From CAZLPZ01 sp964607245 (GTDB taxonomy: Bacteria; Pseudomonadota; Alphaproteobacteria; Micavibrionales; Micavibrionaceae), in contig CAZSIB010000004.1 of the NCBI GenBank assembly GCA_964607245.1, positions 1-64,000 of the forward strand: 64,000 nt of DNA, in the 5' to 3' direction. Shown here piece after piece: positions 38,768 through 47,626 of this stretch. The translations under genes and the position numbers were made by a program. Position 1 is the stretch's first letter; each line of letters starts with the position of its first letter. A model generated the notes under the pieces. That model had not been told where the DNA came from. It ran no database searches and worked only from the letters and a program-made list of their open reading frames with translations.

Positions 38768-41191
38768 ATGAAATTTACCCTCTCCTGGCTCAAGGATCAT
38801 TTAGAAACATCCTTGTCTCTCTCGGCCCTGGCCGATGCGCTTACCGGTTTGGGAATAGAGGTCGAGGAGATCATCGACCGCGCGCAAAGCTTTGCGCCGT
38901 TTAAAGTTGCCTATGTCCGCGAAGCGATGAAGCATCCGGATGCGGATCGGTTAAAGGTCTTACGTGTCGAAACGGCGGATCACGGGATTCTCCAGGTTGT
39001 GTGCGGTGCGCCCAATGCGCGCGCGGGGATGAAGGGGATTTTCGCGCCCGATGGGTCGTTTATTCCGGGGACAGGGATCACTTTAAAAAAAGGGATGATT
39101 CGCGGCCAGGAAAGCAACGGCATGATGGTCTCGGAAAAGGAAATGGGCCTCTCGGAGAACCACGAAGGCATTATCGAGGTCACCGGTGATATCGCCGTAG
39201 GGACACCTTTTGTGACGGTGTTTGGTCTGGACGATCCGGTGATCGATGTCAAATTAACCCCCAACCGGGCGGATTGCGCGGGGGTGCGCGGCATTGCACG
39301 GGATTTGGCGGCGGCCGGATACGGCACCTTAAAGCCGCTGAATACAACCGCCGTGCGGGGTCAATTTGAATCGCTCATTTCTGTGCGTCTGGATTTCGAG
39401 GAGGGCACAAAAAATGCCTGCCCCTTATTTTTAGGGCGGTATATCCGCGGGGTCAAAAACGGCGAAAGCCCCCTATGGCTTCAGAAAAAACTGACATCCA
39501 TCGGGCTTCGGCCGATTTCGGCGCTAGTCGATATCACGAATTATATGACGATTGATTTGAACCGTCCTTTGCATGTTTTTGACGCGGACCGGGTGCGTGG
39601 GGACATTCAGGTGCGTCTCGCCCGTACGGGAGAAACACTCGCGGCGCTGAATGATAAAACCTATCTCCTGACCGACACGATGACGGCGGTGTGCGATGAG
39701 ACAGGCGTTTTGGGCTTGGGCGGCATTATGGGCGGGGCGTCCACCGGGTGCCAGGATGGCACCGTGAATGTGTACCTTGAGGCCGCGTATTTTGACCCCC
39801 TGCGCACCGCACGGACAGGGCGCGCGCTCCAGATTGATTCAGATGCGCGGTATCGTTTTGAACGCGGGATTGATCCCGAATTTACTCATGACGGGATGGA
39901 GATCGCCACGCGGCTTGTTTTGGAATTGTGCGGTGGGGTCCCAAGCCATGTGGTGGTTGCGGGTGCCGCGCCCAAAGTCGGAAGGACGATCCATTTTGAT
40001 CCGGCGCGGACAAAGGCGCTTGCAGGGATGGATGTGCCAGTGGACCTGCAACAAAAGATTCTCGACAGATTGGGATTTGCGCTAGAGCCAACACAAAATG
40101 GCACATGGGCGGTGACATCACCCTCTTGGCGTGCAGATGTGGAAGGTCCGGCAGATCTGGTTGAAGAAATCGCGCGTGTTCACGGCTTTGACAAGATTCC
40201 GGCCGTATCTGTTCTTCCGGTAGAGGTTATTCTTCACCCGGCCGAAGACACTGCCGGGACATCGAAGCGCCGCGCCCGCGCGGCCCTTGCGGCACGTGGG
40301 CTTTATGAATGTGTGACCTATTCGTTCATGTCGGGACCCCAGGCAAAATGGTTTGGGGCGAATGATGATCAGGCCCACGCGCTACAGCTTCAAAATCCCA
40401 TTAATGCCGATTGGGACCACATGCGCCCCAGTATTTTGCCGAATTTGCTGCATACGGCCGCGCGGAATGCGGCGCGCGGGTTTGGGAATGCGGCCTTGTT
40501 CGAAGTCGGTCCAGCGTTTATCGATGCAACCCCGAAGGGGCAGCGTTTGGTTGCTGCCGGCGTGCGTCACGGGAAATCAGACGCACGTCATTGGGCCGTG
40601 CGGGGTGCCGACCGGGCGGTCGATGCCTATGATGCAAAAGGCGATGCGCTCGCTGTACTTGACCTTGTGGCCGGCGTGGGCGCTGACAAGGTGATGATCA
40701 CGCGGGATGCGCCCGCCTGGTATCATCCGGGACGGTCCGGCGTGTTGCGCCAAGGCAATGTGGTGTTGGGATATTTTGGGGAATTGCATCCAGCGGTGCT
40801 CGATACACTTGACGTTCCGGCGCCCGCTGTGGGGTTTGAAGTGTTTTTGGACGCCGTGCCGACACCCAAGAAAAAAGGGACCGGAAAGGGGGCGCTTATG
40901 CTTTCTCCCTTGATGCCCCTTTCACGTGATTTTTCGTTTGTCGTGGATGAAAAAATCGACGCCGAAACAATCACGCGGGCGATCCGCTTGGTCGACCGGA
41001 CGCTCATCACAGACGCGCAGGTTTTTGATGTGTATACGGGGCCGGGCGTGCCTGCGGGGCAAAAATCTGTCGCTGTTGCCGTGCGTCTTGAACCTACGAC
41101 TGAAACCTTGACAGATGCTCAGATTGAGGGAATATCCGCAAAAATTATCGACGCCGTTGTTGCGAAAACGGGTGGCGCGCTCAGAGGATAA
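38768..41191 (+). CDS. pheT: Phenylalanyl-tRNA synthetase beta subunit
   Basis: The 807 aa beta subunit. It begins MKFTLSWLKDHLETSLSL, then has the tRNA-binding OB-fold (FKVAYVREAMKHPDADRLKVLRVET), GAPNARAGMKGIFAP, the B3/B4 editing domain (GLRPISALVDITNYMTIDLNRPLHVFDADRV), the B5 domain with RGIDPEFTHDG, the catalytic-like core and the C-terminal anticodon-binding ferredoxin fold (PLSRDFSFVVDEKIDAETI). The length is normal. It is followed after five bases by priA. Confidence 0.97.
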   Translation: MKFTLSWLKDHLETSLSLSALADALTGLGIEVEEIIDRAQSFAPFKVAYVREAMKHPDADRLKVLRVETADHGILQVVCGAPNARAGMKGIFAPDGSFIPGTGITLKKGMIRGQESNGMMVSEKEMGLSENHEGIIEVTGDIAVGTPFVTVFGLDDPVIDVKLTPNRADCAGVRGIARDLAAAGYGTLKPLNTTAVRGQFESLISVRLDFEEGTKNACPLFLGRYIRGVKNGESPLWLQKKLTSIGLRPISALVDITNYMTIDLNRPLHVFDADRVRGDIQVRLARTGETLAALNDKTYLLTDTMTAVCDETGVLGLGGIMGGASTGCQDGTVNVYLEAAYFDPLRTARTGRALQIDSDARYRFERGIDPEFTHDGMEIATRLVLELCGGVPSHVVVAGAAPKVGRTIHFDPARTKALAGMDVPVDLQQKILDRLGFALEPTQNGTWAVTSPSWRADVEGPADLVEEIARVHGFDKIPAVSVLPVEVILHPAEDTAGTSKRRARAALAARGLYECVTYSFMSGPQAKWFGANDDQAHALQLQNPINADWDHMRPSILPNLLHTAARNAARGFGNAALFEVGPAFIDATPKGQRLVAAGVRHGKSDARHWAVRGADRAVDAYDAKGDALAVLDLVAGVGADKVMITRDAPAWYHPGRSGVLRQGNVVLGYFGELHPAVLDTLDVPAPAVGFEVFLDAVPTPKKKGTGKGALMLSPLMPLSRDFSFVVDEKIDAETITRAIRLVDRTLITDAQVFDVYTGPGVPAGQKSVAVAVRLEPTTETLTDAQIEGISAKIIDAVVAKTGGALRG

Positions 41192-41196
41192 AGATT

Positions 41197-43239
41197 TTGC
41201 ACGACGAATCAGGGACGACAACCGCGGATCCGCCAAAAACTTTTTTATCGGGCGACATCGTTGCGGTCCAAACCTTGATGGCGTCTGGAACCGCGTATGA
41301 TTACCGTGTCCCCGATGGGATATCCTTGTCACAAGGTGATCTTGTGCGCGTTCCCTTGGGTCGGCGCGAGGTCTTAGGCGTTGTGTGGGGAAAGGGTCTA
41401 TCGGACCTTCCCGCGGATAAAATCAAACCTGTTTTGGGGCCGATGAGTGACTTCACCCTGTCGCGGTCGCTTCTTGATTTTATTGATTTCATGGCGGGAT
41501 ATACGCTCTCGGATCGGGGGGCTGTGTTAAAACTGGCCTTGCCGGTGGATCTTTTAAAACCGTCTCCAAAAGCAAACGCGCGCGGAAAGCCTCTTGCCGG
41601 AACATCCCCCAACCCTGATCATGCGCATGTGACTTTGACGGCGGCGCAACAAGACGCGGCGCGGCGCCTCGTGGCCGCTACAACGGCGGGGAAATATCAG
41701 TGTTTGGTTTTGGATGGCGTCACTGGCGCGGGCAAGACAGAAGTTTATTTCGAGGCTGTCGCCGCGTGTTTGCGGATGGGGCGACAAGTGCTGATCCTCC
41801 AGCCTGAAATCGCCCTCACCACATCGTTCATCGACAGATTTGAAAAGCGTTTTGGGCAGATGCCAGCCTGTTGGCATTCGGGGTTGACCCCGGCCCAGCG
41901 CCGCAAAACATTCATGGGAATCATGACGGGCGGGGTGCGGGTTGTAGCGGGGGCGCGATCCGCCCTCATGCTGCCCTATGCCAATTTAGGGCTCATCATC
42001 ATCGATGAAGAACATGACGCGGCCTATAAACAAGAGGACGGCGTGATGTATCACGCCCGAGATATGGGGATTGCCCGGGCGCATGGAGGAAATTTTCCCG
42101 TGATTTTGGCCTCGGCAACGCCTTCGCTCGAAACGATGGTAAATATCTGGTCAAAACGTTACGAGCATGTTTGTCTACCGGCGCGATTTGGTATGGCGGT
42201 GATGCCCGATGTTCAGATGATTGATTTGAAGGTCGATAAACCGGATCCCGGGTCCTTTATCGCGCCGCGCCTGAAAACCGCGATATCCGAAACGCTTGCG
42301 CGCAAAGAACAAGTTCTTTTATTTCTCAATCGTCGTGGGTATGCGCCGCTGACCCTCTGCCGCGCCTGTGGCCATCGTTTTATGTGCCCGCGTTGTACGG
42401 CGTGGATGGTCGCGCATAAAAAAACAGGCCGGCTTCATTGCCACCACTGCGGGCACCAAATAAAGATACCGGCGCAGTGCCCTGCTTGCGGAGAAGCAGG
42501 CGCGATGGTCGCTTGCGGCCCTGGTGTTGAACGGGTTGACGAAGAAGTCCGCGCCGCATTCCCTCCCGCGCGGACATTGATTTTATCCAGTGACCGGATG
42601 GATGATCCCAAGGTGGCAGCCCAGGCCTTTGATCAAATCCGTGCGGGTCAGATTGACGTGATTGTGGGCACGCAAATGATTGCCAAGGGGCATCATTTTC
42701 CGAACCTGACATTGGTGGGAGTCATCGATGCCGATTTAGGCTTGTCGGGTGGGGATTTGCGGGCGGCCGAGCGTGTGTTTCAATTGCTGCAGCAAGTCGC
42801 GGGCCGCGCGGGTCGTGCCGATAAACCGGGCCGTGTTTTTTTACAAAGTTTTATGCCTGAAAATAAGGTTATGCAGGCGCTTTGTGCGGGCGCGCGCGAT
42901 GCGTTCTTGAATGTGGAGGCGCAAGAACGTCAGGGGGCGCATATGCCCCCCTTTTCAAGGTTGGTGGGGGTGGTGATTTCAGGAAAAGATGAAACAGCTG
43001 CAAAAAAAACAGCCCAGGACATCTTGCGTGCGGCGCCTCCTCAAGATACGCAATTTCGTATCTGGGGCCCGGCCGAGGCGCCGCTTTACCGCATTCGTGG
43101 GCGCTATCGTTTTCGTTTCTTGATCCAGACAGACCGGCGGATCATGCCACAAAAGACAATCATAGAGTGGCTGGCGCGCGTTAAAATTCCTGGATCCGTT
43201 GATGTGCGTGTGGATGTTGATCCGCAGAGTTTTTTATAG
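41197..43239 (+). CDS. priA: Primosomal protein N' (replication restart helicase)
   Basis: A 680 aa superfamily 2 helicase that reloads DnaB at stalled forks. Visible are Walker A GVTGAGKTEVYFEAV, the DEEHD box LIIIDEEHDAAYKQEDG, LASATPSLET, the zinc cluster with paired CxxC motifs (CRACGHRFMCPRC...CHHCG...CPACG), VGTQMIAKGHHFPNLTLVGV and QVAGRAGRADKPG. The start is a TTG at 41197 preceded by AGAGG nine bases upstream; no ATG in frame gives a full N-terminal domain. The stop is joined to the next start with no gap (TAGATG). Confidence 0.95.
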   Translation: MHDESGTTTADPPKTFLSGDIVAVQTLMASGTAYDYRVPDGISLSQGDLVRVPLGRREVLGVVWGKGLSDLPADKIKPVLGPMSDFTLSRSLLDFIDFMAGYTLSDRGAVLKLALPVDLLKPSPKANARGKPLAGTSPNPDHAHVTLTAAQQDAARRLVAATTAGKYQCLVLDGVTGAGKTEVYFEAVAACLRMGRQVLILQPEIALTTSFIDRFEKRFGQMPACWHSGLTPAQRRKTFMGIMTGGVRVVAGARSALMLPYANLGLIIIDEEHDAAYKQEDGVMYHARDMGIARAHGGNFPVILASATPSLETMVNIWSKRYEHVCLPARFGMAVMPDVQMIDLKVDKPDPGSFIAPRLKTAISETLARKEQVLLFLNRRGYAPLTLCRACGHRFMCPRCTAWMVAHKKTGRLHCHHCGHQIKIPAQCPACGEAGAMVACGPGVERVDEEVRAAFPPARTLILSSDRMDDPKVAAQAFDQIRAGQIDVIVGTQMIAKGHHFPNLTLVGVIDADLGLSGGDLRAAERVFQLLQQVAGRAGRADKPGRVFLQSFMPENKVMQALCAGARDAFLNVEAQERQGAHMPPFSRLVGVVISGKDETAAKKTAQDILRAAPPQDTQFRIWGPAEAPLYRIRGRYRFRFLIQTDRRIMPQKTIIEWLARVKIPGSVDVRVDVDPQSFL

Positions 43240-44211
43240 ATGGGCATGCCACCGATGTTTCAATATCTCAATCAGATCAAAAAAAATTATCATGCGCGCG
43301 CAAACGCGAATTTCGCGGGTTTATTGAGCTGGATTCGCGCTGTTGCGGGAATGACAAACGTTAAGGCTCTCTCGACCGACCTGACCACCCAAGATGTGTT
43401 CAAGGCGGCGGCGGTCTTGATCATGATCGTCGATCATATCGGGTTTTACCTGATGACGGAGCATCTCGAGGCACCGGCGGTCGGGGACCCGGCCTTGTGG
43501 TGGCGTGTGGTCGGGCGCTTGTGTGTACCGATTTGGTTCTTTTGGATTGGATATTCGGAATCGCGCAAAATTTCATGGGCTCTTTTGGGGGGCGCGGTTC
43601 TTTTAGTACTCGCCAATATCGTCACGGGAATGTTTATTTTCCCCCTGAACGTTCTTTGGTCGATGATTTTTATTCGGTTGATCCTGACCCCCGTCGCCCG
43701 TTTTGCGTTCTCAACGTCGTCGGAGTTTGCGGGTGTCGTGACGCTGTGCTTGCTACTCCTTCCCCTCACGAATCATATCACAGAATATGGGACGCTGGGG
43801 CTCTTGATGGCGCTTGCCGGGACAGTCACGCGGCAGATGCGAAACCGATCGATGCGTCTTCCGGCGCGAATGGCCCTGCTTGCACGCTGGATACTTGTTG
43901 TGCTTGCGGGATTGGGACAAGCCTTTTTGTTCCCGATGATGAGTGAGTTTCAGTTCTGGATCCAGTTTGTCGGGATGACACTTGTTTATGCACTGCTTTT
44001 TACCCTAGCGCCCACAACGTATCCGCAGTTGACCCAAGTTTTGCCACCTCAAGCCGTTCAGATTATTCAATTCATGGGGCGGCACACGATATTGATTTAT
44101 GTCATCCATCTAATCCTTTTGAAAGTCATCGCCCTGGTTTTTGGGCTGGGTTATCCCATTTATGGCTGGATGGATTGGGACTGGACGATCGCTCAGGCAT
44201 TCAGCCCCTAA
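43240..44211 (+). CDS. TraX-family membrane protein
   Basis: A 323 aa protein with about nine membrane helices. The core starts DVFKAAAVLIMIVDHIGFYLM, the TraX signature with the conserved MxxDHIG motif, followed by RVVGRLCVPIWFFWIGYSESRK and a C-terminal FMGRHTILIYVIHLILLK helix. TraX acetylates F-pilin in conjugative plasmids, but chromosomal homologues are acyltransferase-like proteins of unclear substrate. The long N-terminal extension (about 50 aa) before the first helix is not usual. It is directly coupled to priA (TAGATG), with nothing linking it to conjugation here, although Dot/Icm-like genes occur elsewhere in the window. Confidence 0.82.
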   Translation: MGMPPMFQYLNQIKKNYHARANANFAGLLSWIRAVAGMTNVKALSTDLTTQDVFKAAAVLIMIVDHIGFYLMTEHLEAPAVGDPALWWRVVGRLCVPIWFFWIGYSESRKISWALLGGAVLLVLANIVTGMFIFPLNVLWSMIFIRLILTPVARFAFSTSSEFAGVVTLCLLLLPLTNHITEYGTLGLLMALAGTVTRQMRNRSMRLPARMALLARWILVVLAGLGQAFLFPMMSEFQFWIQFVGMTLVYALLFTLAPTTYPQLTQVLPPQAVQIIQFMGRHTILIYVIHLILLKVIALVFGLGYPIYGWMDWDWTIAQAFSP

Positions 44212-44263
44212 CCCACGTCGGCAGGGGTCGTCATTACAAATCATCTTCCATTGGCCAATATAA

Positions 44264-44292
44264 TATTTTACATAATATAAATATGTAAAATA
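44264..44292. promoter_or_regulatory. Perfect A+T-rich inverted repeat upstream of an orphan gene
   Basis: The arms TATTTTACAT (44264-44273) and ATGTAAAATA (44283-44292) are perfectly complementary over ten bases with a nine-base spacer. They lie in a 236-bp noncoding gap otherwise without genes, 155 bases upstream of the ATG at 44448. It could be an operator for a dimeric regulator or an A+T-rich stem; without T-run symmetry it is not a typical terminator. Confidence 0.4.
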
Positions 44293-44447
44293 CCTAGAGC
44301 ATTGTTCTTTTCTCGCACCGTACATTATGTGTTTGAATGCGTCTTGACTTATAAATAACATGATATTATTAAAAAAACTCTCTCTGCTGTTACCTCCGCA
44401 TCAGCCGAGAGAACTAAAAAATTTAACAAAACTTGGGAGCGCTCATA

Positions 44448-44882
44448 ATGGAAGGCAATGACGAATCGCGTGTTTTGGTTATACCGAGAGAAATGTTCAA
44501 TACATTGGCCGCGATTCGGCAGGCGATCCATTCTGTTGATTCAGGCTTGCAAGTTGCGGTACTTAAAAAGGGCCGGGGAATCGAATTACTCACACCACGT
44601 ATGTTTGGTCATTCATTTGATCCCAGTGATTTTTGCGCACATTTTCGCAAAGCGCGTCAAGGTATAGATCATCCTGTGAGTGCGCGGATCTCGTTTTCCC
44701 CAGGATATAGGGCTGATCCGAAGAAGTTTTGGAAATGGGTTGGTCAATTGGAGACTTATCGGTCTGAGAGCAATCCATATCTTCAGGTTGAACATGGATC
44801 AAAACGTTGCGGTGTCTTTGCGCACCCTCAGCAACCATTAGGCGCAAGCCGTGACCTAGCAGTCTGTTACCTTCAAGATTAG
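44448..44882 (+). CDS. Orphan protein of unknown function (144 aa)
   Basis: It starts at ATG 44448 with GGGAG eight bases upstream; a longer frame to 44433 is less likely. The soluble product has MEGNDESRVLVIPREMFNTLAAIRQAIHSVDSGLQVAVLKKGRGIEL, a beta-alpha-beta-like pattern, followed by a conserved-looking FDPSDFCAHFRKARQGIDH and RISFSPGYRADPKKFWKWVGQLETY. Two further Cys lie near the end. No family is recognised. It stands just before the atp operon and shares with two other small genes the feature of lying in or next to it without known relation. Confidence 0.6.
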   Translation: MEGNDESRVLVIPREMFNTLAAIRQAIHSVDSGLQVAVLKKGRGIELLTPRMFGHSFDPSDFCAHFRKARQGIDHPVSARISFSPGYRADPKKFWKWVGQLETYRSESNPYLQVEHGSKRCGVFAHPQQPLGASRDLAVCYLQD

Positions 44883-44997
44883 CTTTCTTCAGAGAGAGAT
44901 TCTTCCCCGAAACCCTTGCGGCGGCGGGGGGAGTATGCTAGATCAGGCGCGGTTTATCCTGTGTCCTGATTATATATTGACGTAATGTGATTTAGCA

Positions 44998-45552
44998 ATG
45001 ATTGCGCCCCATCTTGCAGGCCTTGCGCGCCGTTATGTGACCGCTCTTTTGGAGAGTGCGCGGACTCGTCCGGGTTTCTCCGTTCTTCGTGATGAATTAC
45101 AACGCCTCTCGGCGATGATGGCCGAGAGTTCTGATTTGCAAGCGCTTTTATCCTCTCCGCGCGTCAAGGTTCAGGATCAGCAACGCGCCCTTGCGGCGGT
45201 GATGTCGCGCGCGGCGTTTTCCGATGTCGTGGTGGGGTTTGTGCGTGTCGTGCTTCAAAATCGGCGGGGCACGGTGCTTCCGGCCTTTATCGCTGCCGCC
45301 CTTTCGGCACTTGACCGTGCGGAAGGAATCGCCGAGGCCGATGTGGATGTGGCAGCTCCTCTTACCGCTGCACAACAAAAGAAACTCGCTGAACTTCTCT
45401 CAACCTGGTCGGGGGCCCGCGTGGGTTTGAATATCCGCGTGTCACCCGATGTTTTGGGCGGCATGACGATCCGGCTCGGGTCCATGCAAATTGATGATTC
45501 TGTTGCGGGCAAACTGGTTCGGCTCCGGAACAGCCTGCGCGCGCAAGGGTAA
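44998..45552 (+). CDS. atpH: ATP synthase F1 subunit delta
   Basis: The 184 aa peripheral stalk subunit that links F1 to the b subunits. A helical N-terminal domain starts HLAGLARRYVTALLESARTRPG and the C-terminal part has RVVLQNRRGTVLPAFIAAALSALDRAEGIAEADVDVAAPLT and the conserved VSPDVLGGMTIRLGSMQIDDSVAGKLVRLRNSL. It is the first gene of the F1 operon; the F0 genes lie elsewhere, as in other alphaproteobacteria. It is separated from atpA by 49 bases. Confidence 0.94.
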   Translation: MIAPHLAGLARRYVTALLESARTRPGFSVLRDELQRLSAMMAESSDLQALLSSPRVKVQDQQRALAAVMSRAAFSDVVVGFVRVVLQNRRGTVLPAFIAAALSALDRAEGIAEADVDVAAPLTAAQQKKLAELLSTWSGARVGLNIRVSPDVLGGMTIRLGSMQIDDSVAGKLVRLRNSLRAQG

Positions 45553-45601
45553 CATTCAAGGGTAACATTTTTAAAGACGATCAAGAGGATAGACAAACAC
45601 C

Positions 45602-47134
45602 ATGGATATTAAAGCCGCTGAAATTTCGGACATCATCAAAAAACAAATTGCAGAGTTTTCGGCGAGCGCGGACGTTGCCGAAGTGGGCCAAGTGCTTTCG
45701 GTTGGGGACGGGGTGGCCCAGGTGTATGGCGTTGATAATGTCCAGTCGGGTGAGCTTTTAGATTTCCCCGGCAACGTCAAGGGCATGGCCTTGAACCTTG
45801 AATCCGATCATGTCGGGGTTGTTATTTTCGGCGATGACCGCGGCATTAAAGAGGGTGATATTGTTCGCCGGACAGGTAAAATTGTGGAAGTCCCCGTGGG
45901 CAAACAGCTTTTGGGGCGTGTCGTGGACGCCCTCGGGAATCCGATTGACGGCAAGGGGCCGCTTGGCGCCCGCGAATTCCGCCGGGTCGAGGTCAAGGCA
46001 CCGGGCGTGATCCCGCGTAAATCCGTGACTGAACCCATGCAAACAGGGATCAAGGCGATTGACGCGCTGGTCCCCATTGGCCGCGGTCAACGGGAACTGA
46101 TCATTGGCGACCGTCAAACCGGAAAAACTGCTGTTGCGATTGATACGATCATCAACCAAAAAACGGTGAACCAAGACCCCGATGTGAAAAAGCATCTCTA
46201 TTGCATCTATGTCGCGATTGGACAAAAGCGGTCGACGGTTGCGCGCTTGGTCCGCGAACTTGAAGAAAACGGCGCGATGGAGTATTCGATCGTGGTGGCC
46301 GCGACCGCGTCCGACCCCGCGCCGATGCAGTTTTTGGCCCCGTATACGGGGTGCGCGATGGGAGAATATTTCCGCGATAACGGGATGCATGCGCTTTGTA
46401 TCTATGATGATTTGTCCAAACAGGCGGTGGCGTACCGCCAAATGTCGCTGCTCCTTCGTCGTCCGCCGGGTCGTGAAGCGTACCCGGGCGACGTGTTCTA
46501 TATTCATTCGCGCCTCTTGGAACGCGCGGCGAAACTATCCGACGCACATGGTGGTGGGTCATTGACTGCGCTTCCCATCATCGAAACCCAGGCGGGTGAC
46601 GTGNNNNNNNNNNTTACGGACGGTCAGATTTTCCTTGAAACTGGCCTGTTCTATAAAGGCATCCGCCCCGCGATTAACGTGGGTCTGTCGGTCTCACGTG
46701 TGGGATCGGCGGCGCAGATTAAGGCGATGAAACAAGTCGCGGGTAAAATCAAACTGGAACTTGCCCAGTACCGCGAGATGGAGGCCTTTGCGCAGTTTTC
46801 ATCTGACCTTGACGCGACCACGCAAAAATTACTCGCGCGTGGCGCACGCTTGACCCAACTTTTGAAACAACCACAATATTCCCCGATGCCGGTCGAAGAA
46901 CAAACGGCGGTGATTTTCGCCGGGACCCGCGGGTTCCTGGACAGCGTGCCGGTGAATGATGTCTCGGCGTTTGAAGCGCGGCTTTTGGCGGCGCTACGCA
47001 CATCCGGCAAAGACATTTTGGCATCGATCAAGGCCGAACAAAAAATCACGGATGAGATGGATAAAAAGCTCGCCGATTTCTTGGATAAATTTGTCCAAAA
47101 CGACGCGAGCCAAAACGCGAAGAAAGCGGCGTGA
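45602..47134 (+). CDS. atpA: ATP synthase F1 subunit alpha (contains a 10-N assembly gap)
   Basis: The non-catalytic nucleotide-binding subunit. It starts MDIKAAEISDIIKKQIAEF, contains the P-loop GDRQTGKTAVAIDT and the family segments RPPGREAYPGDVFYIHSRLLERAAKL and RPAINVGLSVSRVGSAAQ. Ten N's at 46604-46613 break the reading at GDV...TDGQIFLE. Homologues read SAYIPTNVISI there, so about 31 bases are really missing and the gap is shown shorter than true; 31 minus 10 is 21, so the frame remains in phase. The gene is otherwise complete and continues through the usual C-terminal helical domain. It is followed by an unrelated small gene. Confidence 0.96.
   Translation: MDIKAAEISDIIKKQIAEFSASADVAEVGQVLSVGDGVAQVYGVDNVQSGELLDFPGNVKGMALNLESDHVGVVIFGDDRGIKEGDIVRRTGKIVEVPVGKQLLGRVVDALGNPIDGKGPLGAREFRRVEVKAPGVIPRKSVTEPMQTGIKAIDALVPIGRGQRELIIGDRQTGKTAVAIDTIINQKTVNQDPDVKKHLYCIYVAIGQKRSTVARLVRELEENGAMEYSIVVAATASDPAPMQFLAPYTGCAMGEYFRDNGMHALCIYDDLSKQAVAYRQMSLLLRRPPGREAYPGDVFYIHSRLLERAAKLSDAHGGGSLTALPIIETQAGDVXXXXTDGQIFLETGLFYKGIRPAINVGLSVSRVGSAAQIKAMKQVAGKIKLELAQYREMEAFAQFSSDLDATTQKLLARGARLTQLLKQPQYSPMPVEEQTAVIFAGTRGFLDSVPVNDVSAFEARLLAALRTSGKDILASIKAEQKITDEMDKKLADFLDKFVQNDASQNAKKAA
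46604..46613. other. Run of 10 N (assembly gap) inside atpA
   Basis: Ten undetermined bases. By comparison with conserved AtpA sequence the true stretch should encode SAYIPTNVIS plus the first base of Ile, about 31 bases, so the gap size is a placeholder. It is a break between contigs or a low-quality spot, not biology. Confidence 0.95.
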
Positions 47135-47167
47135 GGTTTAACTTTAACACAAAAAAGGAGATAAAAA

Positions 47168-47614
47168 ATGACTGTACAAAAATTTGACTATCGACGTGTT
47201 GGTAATTTCAAAGCGAGAGCCGATTTGAAAGAGGCATTTGAACAAGTTGTTCGGACTCAAAAACCAATCCTTATTGTTGATGCCCGTTTTGAAGGATGTT
47301 CCGATAATCCACCGAAAATGAAATCTGTAGACCGTCGGCATGTCGTTGCAACACTTGTCCCTGCCAAGGTTGGTGATACACCAGATTTTGGACAACGTGC
47401 CGGTGCAGTGACGATTGGTGATCTGAAAAAACTGTTTAAAAAAGACAGTGTTTTGGGCTTTAATGCGATTAACCTCTGGAGTAATGATACACGCAAATCG
47501 GTTATGGCTCATGCGGGACTTCCTAGACAAGGAAATCTTATGTTTGTGAGAGGGAAAAAATATTCTCATGGACACTTCGAGCTTCATCCCTTGACTGCGG
47601 AACAATCATTTTAA
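47168..47614 (+). CDS. Unknown gene inserted between atpA and atpG
   Basis: A 148 aa soluble protein with AAAAAAGGAG upstream of the ATG (47168). It reads MTVQKFDYRRVGNFKARADLKEAFEQVVRTQKPILIVDARFEGCSDNPPK and ends with MAHAGLPRQGNLMFVRGKKYSHGHFELHPLT. A mixed alpha/beta layout with a single Cys is all I can see. It is on the operon strand, 33 bases after atpA and 12 bases before atpG, so it must be co-transcribed. atpA and atpG adjoin in nearly all bacteria. The base composition is more A+T-rich than the atp genes, pointing to acquisition. No family is recognised. Confidence 0.65.
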   Translation: MTVQKFDYRRVGNFKARADLKEAFEQVVRTQKPILIVDARFEGCSDNPPKMKSVDRRHVVATLVPAKVGDTPDFGQRAGAVTIGDLKKLFKKDSVLGFNAINLWSNDTRKSVMAHAGLPRQGNLMFVRGKKYSHGHFELHPLTAEQSF

Positions 47615-47626
47615 GAGATTTCGTAT

